From UBA1926 sp036732005 (GTDB lineage: Bacteria > Planctomycetota > Phycisphaerae > Phycisphaerales > UBA1924): a DNA stretch of 64,000 bases. The position numbers and the translations under genes were made by a program. Where the stretch lies: NCBI GenBank assembly GCA_036732005.1, contig DAINDF010000009.1, forward strand, positions 101,678 through 165,677. Direction: 5' to 3'. The stretch's first letter is position 1. Every line of letters starts with the position of its first letter. The notes under the pieces were generated by a model. It did not search any database and was not told the DNA's origin. It saw nothing but the letters and a program-made list of their open reading frames with translations. This document shows, one piece after another, positions 25,279 to 33,961 of the stretch.

Positions 25279-26720
25279 ACCCGGCGGCGTGCCAACCCAC
25301 CGCCCGCGCCGAACCGGGCGCGACGGACGCCCGACCGCCCGCCCCCCCGCTGCTCTGGGGCTGCGGCATCGCCTCGCTCCACGACCTCTTCTGGGCCTCC
25401 CGGTGCATCCAGGTCGTCCGCCCGGGCTCGGAAGCCGCCCTTGAGCGGCACGGCCCGGCGCTCTATCTGCTCCTTTCCGAGCGGCAACTCGTCCACCTCC
25501 CGATCGCGCAGATCCTCAAACGCATGCACTGGGCCTCGCCCCGCGCCCTGAGGCTCCGCGTGCTCATGCACGACTCGGCCGATTACACCGAGCATGTCGA
25601 GGCCGGGCCCGCCGGCGTCCGGTTCCGAAGGTCCTACAAGAGACCGCTCGAACGCAGCGACCGTGTCTGGATCACGGGCGACCCGGCGGTCGCGGCCCTC
25701 TGGGCAGCGGCGCCGACGCTCTCGGCCGCACGGCAGGCCCTCCGCACGCATGTCAAGGCCGGCGCGGTCGAGTCGATGGCCGTCGAGGGCGAGGTGCACG
25801 ACAGCCAGGCGCCCGCCGACGCCGAACGCTGGCTCGACGCCGCCATGACCCGGTGGCAGAACCCCAACGCCGTGCTCGAGGGGCTGTACGAATACCAGCG
25901 CGGCGTCTGGGTCGATGAGTCCGCCTCGATCGCGCCCGGGGCGCGGATCCACGGCCCCGCCTGGATAGGGGCCGGCGTCGAGATCCCCGATTCAGGAGTC
26001 GTCATCGGGCCCGTGATCATCCCCGATGCGCCGCACGCGGCCGGGGCGCGCCACCCCGGGCCCGTCGACTGGACGCTCGTGCGTTCGCCGCACTGGGCCC
26101 TGCCCAGCCTGGTCTCGGGGGGCTCGGCCCGCCGGGCCCTGAAGAGGGCGTTCGATATCGCGTTCAGCCTCGCGGTGCTCGCGGGCACGCTGCCGCTCTA
26201 CCCGCTGATCATGCTGGCGATCTTCGTCGAAGACCGCCGGCCTTTCTTCTTTGCGCACGCGCGGCAGACGCTGGGGGGCCGGGAGTTTCCCTGCCTGAAG
26301 TTCCGGACGATGCGCCGCGACGCCGAGCAGATGAAGGCCCAGCTCGAAGCCGCCAACGCGGCGGACGGCCCGCAGTTCTTCATCCAGAACGACCCGCGTG
26401 TGACCCGGGTGGGGCATTTCCTCAGGCGGTTCCAGCTCGACGAGTTGCCCCAGTTCATCAATGTGCTCCTGGGGCACATGAGCGTCGTGGGCCCGAGGCC
26501 CAGCCCGGACAAGGAAAACCAGTACTGCCCCGCGTGGCGGGAGATCCGCCTGAGCGTCCGCCCCGGGATCACCGGGCTCTGGCAGGTCAGCCGCACGCGT
26601 ATGCCGCAGACCGACTTTCAGGAGTGGATACGCTACGACCTGGAGTATGTGCAGCACCAGTCCTTCATCGGGGACCTGCGGATCATCCTCGAGACCGTCC
26701 GACGCATCGTGAAGACCTGA
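25275..26720 (+). CDS. Polyprenyl glycosylphosphotransferase with N-terminal beta-helix turns
   Basis: This 481-residue protein starts at ATG 25275 in an ATGA overlap. The C-terminal 200 residues are a bacterial sugar transferase domain: KRAFDIAFSLAVLAGTLPLYPLIMLAIF (membrane helix), CLKFRTMRRDAEQ, VTRVGHFLRRFQLDELPQFINVL and GLWQVSRTR, all catalytic landmarks of WcaJ/PglC-like enzymes. It places the first sugar phosphate on undecaprenyl phosphate. The N-terminal 280 residues contain hexapeptide-repeat turns (SASIAPGARIHGPAWIGAGVEI) instead of the usual CoA-binding/GT-like domain. This is an uncommon architecture and may regulate or scaffold the transferase. Confidence 0.85.
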   Translation: MNPAACQPTARAEPGATDARPPAPPLLWGCGIASLHDLFWASRCIQVVRPGSEAALERHGPALYLLLSERQLVHLPIAQILKRMHWASPRALRLRVLMHDSADYTEHVEAGPAGVRFRRSYKRPLERSDRVWITGDPAVAALWAAAPTLSAARQALRTHVKAGAVESMAVEGEVHDSQAPADAERWLDAAMTRWQNPNAVLEGLYEYQRGVWVDESASIAPGARIHGPAWIGAGVEIPDSGVVIGPVIIPDAPHAAGARHPGPVDWTLVRSPHWALPSLVSGGSARRALKRAFDIAFSLAVLAGTLPLYPLIMLAIFVEDRRPFFFAHARQTLGGREFPCLKFRTMRRDAEQMKAQLEAANAADGPQFFIQNDPRVTRVGHFLRRFQLDELPQFINVLLGHMSVVGPRPSPDKENQYCPAWREIRLSVRPGITGLWQVSRTRMPQTDFQEWIRYDLEYVQHQSFIGDLRIILETVRRIVKT

Positions 26721-26742
26721 GGGAAGAACAAGAGGCCACGCA

Positions 26743-29700
26743 ATGACCAAGAGAGGCATCCGACGGCTGGCGTTCCTCGCCGTCTCGCTGCTCGTGCTCG
26801 GCGGGCTCGTCGGCGGCGCGATCGTCGTCAAGCGACAGATGACCCAGCGGGACCTGGAACGCGCCCGCGAGCAGGGGCTCGCCCTCCACCGCGCGGGCGA
26901 GCACGGGGCGGCCATCCCCCTGCTGGGCCGGTACATCCGCGCCCACCAGGACGACCACGAGGCCCTCCTCGCCTTCGGCCTCAGCCGCAAAGAGGTCGAG
27001 ATGCCCAACGCGCGGCACATCCGCGGTGCCATCTCGGCCCTGCGGGCGGCCGCGGACCTCGAACCGGCCCACCTGCCGACCCTCGAGGCGCTGCTCGACA
27101 TCTACGCCCAGGCCGGGTTCCTGACCGAACTCGTCGACACCGCCGACCGCGTGCTCCGCGTCGACCCCTCCAACGAGAAGGCGCTCACGCTGCGGGCCGT
27201 CGCGTTGATCAACCTCGGGCGGGCCGAGGACGCCGTCGCCGCCGCCGAGGCGCTCACCGCCGCCCACCCCGACCTGCTGGACGGGCACCTGCTCCTGGTC
27301 TCCGCCCTCAGCGAGGCCGGGCGCTCCCCCGCCGAGCAGGCCGCCACCTTCCGAGCCCAGGAGGAACGCTTCCGGGACGACCCGCTCTACTTCGAACGCC
27401 GCTCCAAGATGGAATGGCTCGCCGACGACCTCGAGGCCTCGATCGCTTCGGCCCGATCCGCGGCGGCCCTCCCCCCGGCCTCGCCCGTGCAGGCCGCCGA
27501 CCTCGTCGAGTGGCTCCGGGCCCTGCAGGGTGTCGTCGACGAGTCCCCCACACCCCCCTTCGCCGCCACGGATGGGCCCGCCCTCGGCGCACTCGCCGAT
27601 GACTACTTCGCCCGGGCGATCGAGGACGAGCGGATCGGCCCCGGGCTCGCGATCCAGGCCGCCATCCGGGCCTGGTGGGCCGGCCGGGTCGAGGAAGCCC
27701 GCGCCTTCGCCGCCCGGGTCAGCCCGGCGCGGCGCGGGGAGATCCCCGACGCGGCGGGCTGGGCCGCCCTGCTCGGGCTCGACGGGCCAACCCAGCCCCA
27801 GGACGCCGAGGACGCGCCCTCGGACGCCGGAGCGGGCAACGAGGATTGGCCCAGGCTTCTCGCCGCGATGACGAGCGTCGAATCCGGGAGCGCCGAGGAC
27901 GCGCTGGCGAGCCTGGAGCAGATCCAGACCACCGACCCCGAGATGGACGCGCTGATGCGATACGCCCAAGGCCTGGCGTTCGAACGCATCGGGGACCTCC
28001 GGGCCGCCCGCGACGCCTTCAAGGACGCCGCCGAGGCGCCCCGCGTCTCCCGGGACCGCGCCTGGCGCGCCCTGGGCGATGTGCTCACCCGCCTGGGGCA
28101 GTACGACGAGGCGGTCAACGCCTACCGCGCCGTCCGCAACCGCGACACCATCCCCGCCCTCGAACAGGCCGACCGGACCATGAGCCGCATCGAGCGCACG
28201 GGCGACAGCGCCGCCGCGGAGGCCATGCTCGAGATCATGCTCGAAACCGAGCAGCAGGAACCGGAGAACCCGGGCGTGCGCGTCCGCGTCGCGCGGGCCC
28301 TGCTGATCGCGGGCCGCACCTCCGAGGGCCTGGCCCGGGCACGGTCGCTGATCGACCTCGAGAACAGGCCCGACGCGATCGGCCTGATCGAACTGGGCCG
28401 GGTCGTGCAGCGGCTCGACGCCGACCTCGCCCTTGAGCTGCTGGCCTCCGCGGGCGCCGAAGCCCAGAGCCCGGAGCTCGTGTTCGCCCGGGCCCTCGCC
28501 CTGGGCCGCGCGGGCCGGGCAACCGACGCCCGCGCGATGCTCGACGCCGCGATCGCCGAGCGATCGGGGCCCGAGTCCCTCCCCTACCGCGTTGCGCTGA
28601 TCCAGTTCCTCGAGTCCTTCGACCGGGCGGCGGCCCCGCCCGAGCTCCGGCGCCTCTCGGACGACTTCCCGGAGTCCGCCGCCGCGCAGATGGCGGTGCT
28701 CAGCACGATCTCCGTCTGGAACGACCTCGACCTGGCGCGGGCCGCGGTCGCCCGACTCCGGGAGGCAACGGGCGAGTCCGCCCAGTCCTGGAGGCTCTTT
28801 GACGCACGGATCACCCTGGCGAGCGATCCGACAGGCGAAGCGCTCTCCAAGGTCGCGCTCGACCTGGGCGAGTTGCTCCGCCAGAGCCCGGATGATTACG
28901 ACGCGCTGATCCTCGCGGCCCGGGCCTACCGCGCCATCGCCGAGCACACCTCGACACGCGAGGCCGACATCGCCGGCAATATCGAGCGGGCCGCGGGCTT
29001 CTACGCCCGAGCGGTCGGGCCCGCCTCCCGCGCCTTCGCCTTCCGCCCCTTCATCGAGATGCTCCTCGACCACGGGCGGGACTCGCGCGCCAACGAGGTG
29101 ATGGACACCTTCCTCGCCACCGAGAACATCCCGACGGCCGTCCGGGGCGACCGCGTCGTCCTCCTCCAACGCCTCCGCCGCTGGGCCGACGCGATCGACG
29201 ACCTCACCCGCCTCGCCGATATGGGCGACCGCGGCGCGCTCCTCCCCCTCGCCGACGCCCACACCCGCAGCGGCGACCCGGCCGCGGCGAGGCGGGCCAT
29301 CGAACGGTTCCTCGCGTCGGACGATCTCACCCCCACGGACCTCCGCCAGGCCGCCCAGTCCATCGCCACCGCCGAGGACATCGACGGCGCCCTCGCCCTG
29401 CTCGCCCGCCTCCCCGAGGAGTCCGAGCTGGGCGACCGCACACGCGTCATCGCCGATTTCCTGATGGAGAACCGCCGCCCCGACCTCGCGCTCGACCGCT
29501 TCGCCGAGATCGCCCGCGCGTCGGGCCAGGCGAGGGACTGGGTGCGCGCCGTCCAGGCCGCCTACGCCTCCCAGAACAGCGACGCGATCGCCGCCCTCCT
29601 CGCCGAAGCCAAGGCCGCCCTGCCCGACGCGCCGGAGATCGCCGCGCTTTCGGGCGGCACGCGGACCGCTCGGCTCTCGCAGCTCGTCGCCAGCGCCGTC

Positions 29701-30933
29701 ACGGCGGACGCGGCGCCCGAACTCCGCTCGCTCTCCGACCTCGCGACGCGCCACGCCTCGGGAGCCATCTCCGACGCCGAGATCCTCGCCCAGCTCGAGG
29801 AGTACTGCCGAGAGCACCCCGAGGTCTTCGCGGCCTGGAGGCTCCGGTACTCCATCCAGATGGAACTCGGAGACGGGCCCGCCGCGATCGAGACCACCCT
29901 CGCCGCGGCGAGGGCGATGCCGACCGACCCCAGGCCCCTGCGGCAGGCGATCGACCTGCTCGGCGCCGCCGGCCGGTTCGACGAGGCGATCGCCCAGGCC
30001 GGGAAGCTCGCCGACCTCACCCACCCCGATACCTTTGAAGCCGATGTCCTGATCGGCCGGATGGAGGCGCTGCGCGGGAACGCCCGGGAGGCCCTGAACC
30101 GCCTGGCGATCCACCGCCCGAGACTCCTGGCCGAGTCCGCCGCCGGGCCGACGGCCGGGCTGACCGCCTACCTCGCCGCCCTCGCGGGCGCGGGGCAGGC
30201 CGACGAGGCGGACCGGCTGCTCGCCCCCCACGCCACCGACCCCGCCTGGGCCGGGGCCCTGCTCCAGGCCTCCGACGCCCTGCCCGCCGACCTCATCGAG
30301 ACCCGGCGCAAGTGGCTGACCCTCGCGGAGAGCGAGGCGACCGCCCTGCGGTGCGCCGAGCGGTGGAACCGGGTCGGCAAGCTCAGCGGCGACGCGACCG
30401 ACGCCGCCCGGGCCCTGGGGCTGGCGGACTCGTTCGGCTCCACGGACAACCCGGAGTGGCGCTGGGTCACCGCCGAGGCCGACGGGCTGCTCGGGCGATT
30501 CGACGAGGCCGAGGCGGGATATCGGGCCTTGATCGCCGCCTACCCCGACATCATCGCACCCTATGTCTCGCTCTCGGCCCTGCTCGCCTCCCAGCCCGCC
30601 CGGGCCGCCGACGCGGTCGCCTTTGCCGCCGAGTCCGCCGAGCGTTTCGGTCCCGCGGACGGCCCGAACCGGATCGCGATCGCCTGGATCGACTTCGCCA
30701 GGGGGCAGGCCCTGGCCGGGCAGGGCCGGCTGCCGGAGGCCGAGGCGGTCTTCCGCGGGGTGCTCGACCGCGTGACGGACCACGCCGGGGCCCTGATCTG
30801 GCTCGCCCGGCTGAAGGCCGGCGAGGGCGATCTGGACGCCGCCCGGGGCCTGATGCGCCGGTCGCCCTCCCCGGAGCGGCTTGATGCGACGCTCCGGGCG
30901 GTCCACGCCGAGGTCACCGCCCTGCTGTCGTAG
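26743..30933 (+). CDS. Large TPR-repeat membrane-anchored protein
   Basis: This 1396-residue protein has an N-terminal helix (about residues 8-30, LAFLAVSLLVLGGLVGGAIVV). Almost the whole remainder is tetratricopeptide-type helical repeats: recurrent A-L-x-x-x-G-R-x-x-x-A/D-A patterns such as GEHGAAIPLLGRYI, AVALINLGRAEDAVAAAEAL and LGQYDEAVNAYRAV. It starts at ATG 26743 with AGAGG just upstream, 22 bases after the sugar transferase. In PEP-CTERM/exosortase loci a long TPR protein (PrsT-like) is common and is thought to scaffold export. A promoter/palindrome follows about 100 bases after its stop. Length and repeat number exceed typical PrsT. Confidence 0.8.
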   Translation: MTKRGIRRLAFLAVSLLVLGGLVGGAIVVKRQMTQRDLERAREQGLALHRAGEHGAAIPLLGRYIRAHQDDHEALLAFGLSRKEVEMPNARHIRGAISALRAAADLEPAHLPTLEALLDIYAQAGFLTELVDTADRVLRVDPSNEKALTLRAVALINLGRAEDAVAAAEALTAAHPDLLDGHLLLVSALSEAGRSPAEQAATFRAQEERFRDDPLYFERRSKMEWLADDLEASIASARSAAALPPASPVQAADLVEWLRALQGVVDESPTPPFAATDGPALGALADDYFARAIEDERIGPGLAIQAAIRAWWAGRVEEARAFAARVSPARRGEIPDAAGWAALLGLDGPTQPQDAEDAPSDAGAGNEDWPRLLAAMTSVESGSAEDALASLEQIQTTDPEMDALMRYAQGLAFERIGDLRAARDAFKDAAEAPRVSRDRAWRALGDVLTRLGQYDEAVNAYRAVRNRDTIPALEQADRTMSRIERTGDSAAAEAMLEIMLETEQQEPENPGVRVRVARALLIAGRTSEGLARARSLIDLENRPDAIGLIELGRVVQRLDADLALELLASAGAEAQSPELVFARALALGRAGRATDARAMLDAAIAERSGPESLPYRVALIQFLESFDRAAAPPELRRLSDDFPESAAAQMAVLSTISVWNDLDLARAAVARLREATGESAQSWRLFDARITLASDPTGEALSKVALDLGELLRQSPDDYDALILAARAYRAIAEHTSTREADIAGNIERAAGFYARAVGPASRAFAFRPFIEMLLDHGRDSRANEVMDTFLATENIPTAVRGDRVVLLQRLRRWADAIDDLTRLADMGDRGALLPLADAHTRSGDPAAARRAIERFLASDDLTPTDLRQAAQSIATAEDIDGALALLARLPEESELGDRTRVIADFLMENRRPDLALDRFAEIARASGQARDWVRAVQAAYASQNSDAIAALLAEAKAALPDAPEIAALSGGTRTARLSQLVASAVTADAAPELRSLSDLATRHASGAISDAEILAQLEEYCREHPEVFAAWRLRYSIQMELGDGPAAIETTLAAARAMPTDPRPLRQAIDLLGAAGRFDEAIAQAGKLADLTHPDTFEADVLIGRMEALRGNAREALNRLAIHRPRLLAESAAGPTAGLTAYLAALAGAGQADEADRLLAPHATDPAWAGALLQASDALPADLIETRRKWLTLAESEATALRCAERWNRVGKLSGDATDAARALGLADSFGSTDNPEWRWVTAEADGLLGRFDEAEAGYRALIAAYPDIIAPYVSLSALLASQPARAADAVAFAAESAERFGPADGPNRIAIAWIDFARGQALAGQGRLPEAEAVFRGVLDRVTDHAGALIWLARLKAGEGDLDAARGLMRRSPSPERLDATLRAVHAEVTALLS

Positions 30934-31025
30934 CCGCATGGTCCGATTACCAGCGGCAGACGCAGGAAAATGCGGGCGGAAGTGCCCGAGAACAGTGAAT
31001 TTACGCCGCATCCGCGCTTGCTTGC

Positions 31026-31063
31026 TTGATGACACCCCCTGAATGATCTAGCCTATTCAGGGG
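31026..31063 (+). promoter_or_regulatory. Promoter with overlapping palindrome upstream of the first thioester-like protein
   Basis: TTGATG (31026-31031), 17-base spacer, TAGCCT (31049-31054). A perfect 9-bp inverted repeat, CCCCTGAAT (31036-31044) and ATTCAGGGG (31055-31063), spans the spacer and abuts the -10. A repressor bound here would block polymerase, so it is a good operator candidate. The repeat could instead be a weak terminator of the TPR gene, since AGTGTTT follows it. Confidence 0.55.
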
Positions 31064-31168
31064 AGTGTTTCCGGGAGGATCTTGGCACACCTTGATATGT
31101 GTTCTGTCAGGGCTGCATCGAGTCGGCGCTCTTGCCGCGCCATCATCAACGAAGAACGGAGAAGAGAC

Positions 31169-31858
31169 ATGAAGACACTGATCACCAGCATCGCGGTTGC
31201 CGCCCTCGCGGGGTCGGCGATGGCGGACTTCGGCCAGGACGGCGCCGTCCTGTTCGAGAGCACCGCCCCCTACGGCGGTCGGAACGGCGGCGGCGAGTTC
31301 GTGCTCCGCTCGGTCGCCGGCCCGAACAACTTCGGCACCTTCATCAGCTTCTGCCTGGAGCTGAATGAGCATGTCGCCGTCGGGCAGACCTACACCTTCG
31401 ACATCAACACGGTCGCCGTTGACGGCGGCGCCGGCGGGCCCTCGCCCGACCCGCTCGACGCCCGCACGGCGGCCCTTTACGCGGCCTTCGTCGGCGGCAC
31501 CCTCGCCAATTACGACTACGACAACTCCGGCGACGGCGGGATGAGCGCCAACATGAACCGCAAGCTCACCGCCGCGGCGCTCCAGGCCGCGATCTGGGAG
31601 CTCGAGGAAGAGCGCACGATCGAGGACACCGACAGCGACAGCCGCGTCCGCGCCCTCGCCAATTACTATGTCGATGTGCTGGCGCAGCAGCTCGTCAACG
31701 CCGGGCTGGGTGGGAATGTCCGCGTCCTGAACATGTGGAGCGCCAGCGGCGGCAACGCCCAGGACATGCTCGTCATGATCCCGCTCCCGCAGGCCGGCGC
31801 CCTCGCCGCCCTGGGCCTCGCCGGCGTCGCGGTCCGCCGCCGCCGCAACGCCCTCTGA
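31169..31858 (+). CDS. Exosortase-sorted secreted protein with thioester-domain-like Cys/Gln motifs (1)
   Basis: This 229-residue protein starts at ATG 31169 behind GGAGA; the frame upstream is leader. It has a signal peptide (ITSIAVAALAGSAMA). Cys62 lies in ISFCLELNEHV and Gln139 in AALQAAIWELEEE, 77 residues apart, with LDARTAALYAAFVGGTL between. These match the YC/FC and TQxAIW landmarks of internal thioester domains (TED) from Gram-positive adhesins, where the Cys and Gln side chains form a thioester. The C-terminus, IPLPQAGALAALGLAG then VAVRRRRNAL, is an exosortase-type sorting signal. Function as a covalent surface adhesin is inference; sorting is well supported by the exosortase upstream. 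Confidence 0.8.
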   Translation: MKTLITSIAVAALAGSAMADFGQDGAVLFESTAPYGGRNGGGEFVLRSVAGPNNFGTFISFCLELNEHVAVGQTYTFDINTVAVDGGAGGPSPDPLDARTAALYAAFVGGTLANYDYDNSGDGGMSANMNRKLTAAALQAAIWELEEERTIEDTDSDSRVRALANYYVDVLAQQLVNAGLGGNVRVLNMWSASGGNAQDMLVMIPLPQAGALAALGLAGVAVRRRRNAL

Positions 31859-31882
31859 TCCCCCATTCCATTCACCTCTTCG

Positions 31883-31910
31883 GGGCCCGCCAACTGGCGG
31901 GCCCTTTTTC
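31883..31910 (+). terminator. Intrinsic terminator
   Basis: A perfect 9-bp GC stem, GGGCCCGCC (31883-31891) with GGCGGGCCC (31896-31904), 4-base loop and TTTTT. It ends the single-gene transcript. The same two arms recur in the terminator at 33962. Confidence 0.9.
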
Positions 31911-31982
31911 ATTCGCTTGGATACACACGCCGAGGGAGAGCCCCAGTTCCGCTCGATCGGTGCCTCGCAGAGCCTCCGTATG

Positions 31983-32011
31983 TTGTTCGAGAATCCGGTG
32001 TCACTTAGGCT
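31983..32011 (+). promoter_or_regulatory. Promoter of the second thioester-like protein
   Basis: TTGTTC (31983-31988), 17-base spacer, TAGGCT (32006-32011), 131 bases before ATG 32142. The -10 hexamer differs by one base from the TAGCCT of the promoter of the first gene, and the leader length is similar. Confidence 0.55.
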
Positions 32012-32021
32012 CAAAGGCGAA

Positions 32022-32120
32022 GGTCCGAGGACCCTGCCCGAGGAGAAGAGGCGCGGCGTGGGCTGATCAGGCGCCGCGTCGGCGCGCGTGGACGCGCGGG
32101 CGACCGAGGGTCCTCCGACC
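32022..32120 (+). promoter_or_regulatory. Strongly structured 5' leader
   Basis: GGTCCGAGGACCC (32022-32034) can pair with GGGTCCTCCGACC (32108-32120) with one mismatch, enclosing an inner CGCGGCG/CGCCGCG hairpin (about 32052-32078). The outer stem closes just upstream of the ribosome-binding site (GAAAGGGAAG), so folding could affect translation. Confidence 0.45.
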
Positions 32121-32141
32121 GAGAGTGGAAAGGGAAGCGAG

Positions 32142-32852
32142 ATGAAACATTGCGTGTTCGCGTCGGCGTTCATCGCGTCGGCCGCGGCGGCGGTCTTCGC
32201 CTACGACGGCCAAGTCGCCGGGTACGGCTCGAGGCCCAACGCCATCAACAACGGGGGTGAGTTCCGCTGGCAGGTCACCAGCGGGCTCACCAATGTCAAG
32301 ACCGACGCCAACGGCTACTTCGATACCTTCTGCCTCGAACTCGACGAATCGGTCAACATCAACAACTCGTTCAATGTCAACATCAACACCCGCGCCATCG
32401 GGGGCGGCACCGATCTCGGCGAGCCCGCCATCCCGGGCGACCCGCTCAGCGCGCAGACCGCCTACCTGTTCAGCGAGTTCTGCCGGGGCACCCTGGTGAA
32501 CTACAACTTCAACGAGACCAGCACCGGCATCACCGACTCCAACGGGCTTCTCCGCTCCGAGACCGCCCGGGCCCTGCAACTGGCGATCTGGGCCCTCGAG
32601 GACGAGATCTCGAGCGTCTTCGGCTACTCCAACAACGGCGTCAACGACGCCGCCATCGAGCAGCTCGCCCAAGACTACATCGACCTCGCCAACGCCTCCG
32701 GCTGGACCGATCTGGGCAATGTGCGGGTCCTGAATTTCTACAACTTCTCCGGCGGGCTGGTGCAGGATGTGCTCGCCTGCATCCCCCTCCCCGCGGCCGG
32801 GCCGCTGGCCGGGCTGGGGCTCGCGGTGGTGATCGGGCGGCGTCGCCGCTGA
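32142..32852 (+). CDS. Exosortase-sorted secreted protein with thioester-domain-like Cys/Gln motifs (2)
   Basis: This 236-residue protein starts at ATG 32142 behind GAAAGGGAAG. Signal peptide (FIASAAAAVFA). Cys64 in FDTFCLELDESV and Gln146 in RALQLAIWALEDE are 82 residues apart, with SAQTAYLFSEFCRGTL between, the same order as in the first protein. C-terminus IPLPAAGPLAGLGLAVVI then GRRRR is the sorting tail. It is clearly paralogous to the proteins on both sides. A second Cys (114) in SEFCRG is unique to this copy. Expected location is the cell surface after exosortase processing. Confidence 0.8.
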   Translation: MKHCVFASAFIASAAAAVFAYDGQVAGYGSRPNAINNGGEFRWQVTSGLTNVKTDANGYFDTFCLELDESVNINNSFNVNINTRAIGGGTDLGEPAIPGDPLSAQTAYLFSEFCRGTLVNYNFNETSTGITDSNGLLRSETARALQLAIWALEDEISSVFGYSNNGVNDAAIEQLAQDYIDLANASGWTDLGNVRVLNFYNFSGGLVQDVLACIPLPAAGPLAGLGLAVVIGRRRR

Positions 32853-32882
32853 CCCCTCGTGCGATCTGAGGCCCACTCTTCA

Positions 32883-32908
32883 CCCACCCCTCGGGGTGGG
32901 TTTTGTTT
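32883..32908 (+). terminator. Intrinsic terminator
   Basis: CCCACCCC (32883-32890) and GGGGTGGG (32893-32900) form a short GC stem. It is followed by TTTTGTTTG. It ends the transcript of the second thioester-like gene. Confidence 0.8.
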
Positions 32909-33087
32909 GTTAAATGGGGGATTTGCCCACTCAACGGAGGGGAGCTCGGCACGGAACCGGGGATTCACCAAATCCTCGTGATTCGTAATTTGATTGGATC
33001 TCACCCCTAAATCTTTCCGGGACAGCGGTTTGCAGTACCGCCCAATCGGGGGGCTGGCCCATCCCCAAACATCCGGCGTGATTCCTA

Positions 33088-33117
33088 TTGATCTGTTGCG
33101 TTCAAGTCCGGTATCCT
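33088..33117 (+). promoter_or_regulatory. Promoter of the third thioester-like protein
   Basis: TTGATC (33088-33093), 18-base spacer, TATCCT (33112-33117), 128 bases before ATG 33245. The surrounding DNA (32900-33110) is more AT-rich than its neighbours, as expected of a promoter region. Confidence 0.55.
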
Positions 33118-33126
33118 TGTGCATGC

Positions 33127-33229
33127 GGTGAAGGACTCGCCCGAGGAGGGGGGAGCCCCGTTCACCAAGTTGTGCTGGGACGCGCCTCGGCCTCGGTGCC
33201 GAGCGCGGGGTTGAGTTGCGTAGTCCTTC
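33127..33229 (+). promoter_or_regulatory. Leader with two competing pairings
   Basis: The leader segment starting at 33127 (GGTGAAGGACT) can pair either with TTCACC (33161-33166) through GGTGAA, or with AGTCCTTC (33222-33229) through GAAGGACT. The two pairings share bases and exclude each other. The second lies just upstream of the ribosome-binding site. This is pattern only; a regulatory role is unproven. Confidence 0.35.
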
Positions 33230-33244
33230 GAAAGGGAAGATGTC

Positions 33245-33919
33245 ATGCGTTTGAAGAGTGGGATTTCGATGATCGTTGCCGCAGCCTTGGTCGGCGCGGC
33301 GAGTGCCCAGGATGGGTCCATCCGGTTCGACGGCGGCGGCGTCGGCAACGGCGGCGCGTTCGATATGACGGTGATCTCCGGGATCTCCGGCACCGGCCTC
33401 ACCGCCGGCGACACTTTCCAGACCTTCTGCCTCGAGCTCACCGAGAACATCGCCCCGGGCAACACTTACAATGTCCGGGTCAACGACCGCGCGGTCGGTG
33501 GCGGCCAGTTCGATTCTGACGGTGACGCGGGCAACGGGGGCGACCTCCTCTCGGCCCAGACCGCGTTCCTGTTCAGCAACTTCTGGCACGGCACGCTCGC
33601 CGGGTTCACCAACGACAACGACTCGGAGCGCGGCCTCCAGCTCGCCATCTGGGAGCTCGAGGAGGGCATCGACTCGCAGACCGCGTTCAACGCGACCGCG
33701 AACGCCCGCGCCAAGGCCGCCGCGTTCCTCGCCGCCGCCAACGCCGCCGTCCTCGGCGGGTCGTGGAGCGGGCTGGGCGATGTCCGCGTGCTCAACCTCG
33801 GCAATCCGTCGACCTATGCCAATCAGGACATGCTCGTCGTGATCCCGCTCCCGCAGGCCGGCGCCCTCGCCGGGCTCGGGCTGGTCGGCCTGGCCGTCCG
33901 CCGCCGCCGCGGGCTCTGA
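33245..33919 (+). CDS. Exosortase-sorted secreted protein with thioester-domain-like Cys/Gln motifs (3)
   Basis: This 224-residue protein starts at ATG 33245; GAAAGGGAAG, identical to the second paralogue, lies just upstream. Signal peptide (ISMIVAAALVGAASA). Cys62 in FQTFCLELTENI and Gln132 in RGLQLAIWELEEG, 70 residues apart, with SAQTAFLFSNFWHGTL between. C-terminal sorting tail IPLPQAGALAGLGLVGLA then VRRRRGL. All landmark positions are conserved with the two genes upstream although the intervening loops differ, which suggests selection on the Cys/Gln core. Confidence 0.8.
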   Translation: MRLKSGISMIVAAALVGAASAQDGSIRFDGGGVGNGGAFDMTVISGISGTGLTAGDTFQTFCLELTENIAPGNTYNVRVNDRAVGGGQFDSDGDAGNGGDLLSAQTAFLFSNFWHGTLAGFTNDNDSERGLQLAIWELEEGIDSQTAFNATANARAKAAAFLAAANAAVLGGSWSGLGDVRVLNLGNPSTYANQDMLVVIPLPQAGALAGLGLVGLAVRRRRGL

Positions 33920-33961
33920 TCGCTTCCTCGAAGCGAGACCGATCCTGATCAAATGAGCAAA

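Noticed and set aside
26683..31035. A 1450-residue minus-strand reading frame
   Set aside because: It is antisense to the TPR gene, has no domain motifs and reflects the GC bias at codon position 3. The plus-strand protein has regular TPR repeats, a ribosome site and fits the operon.
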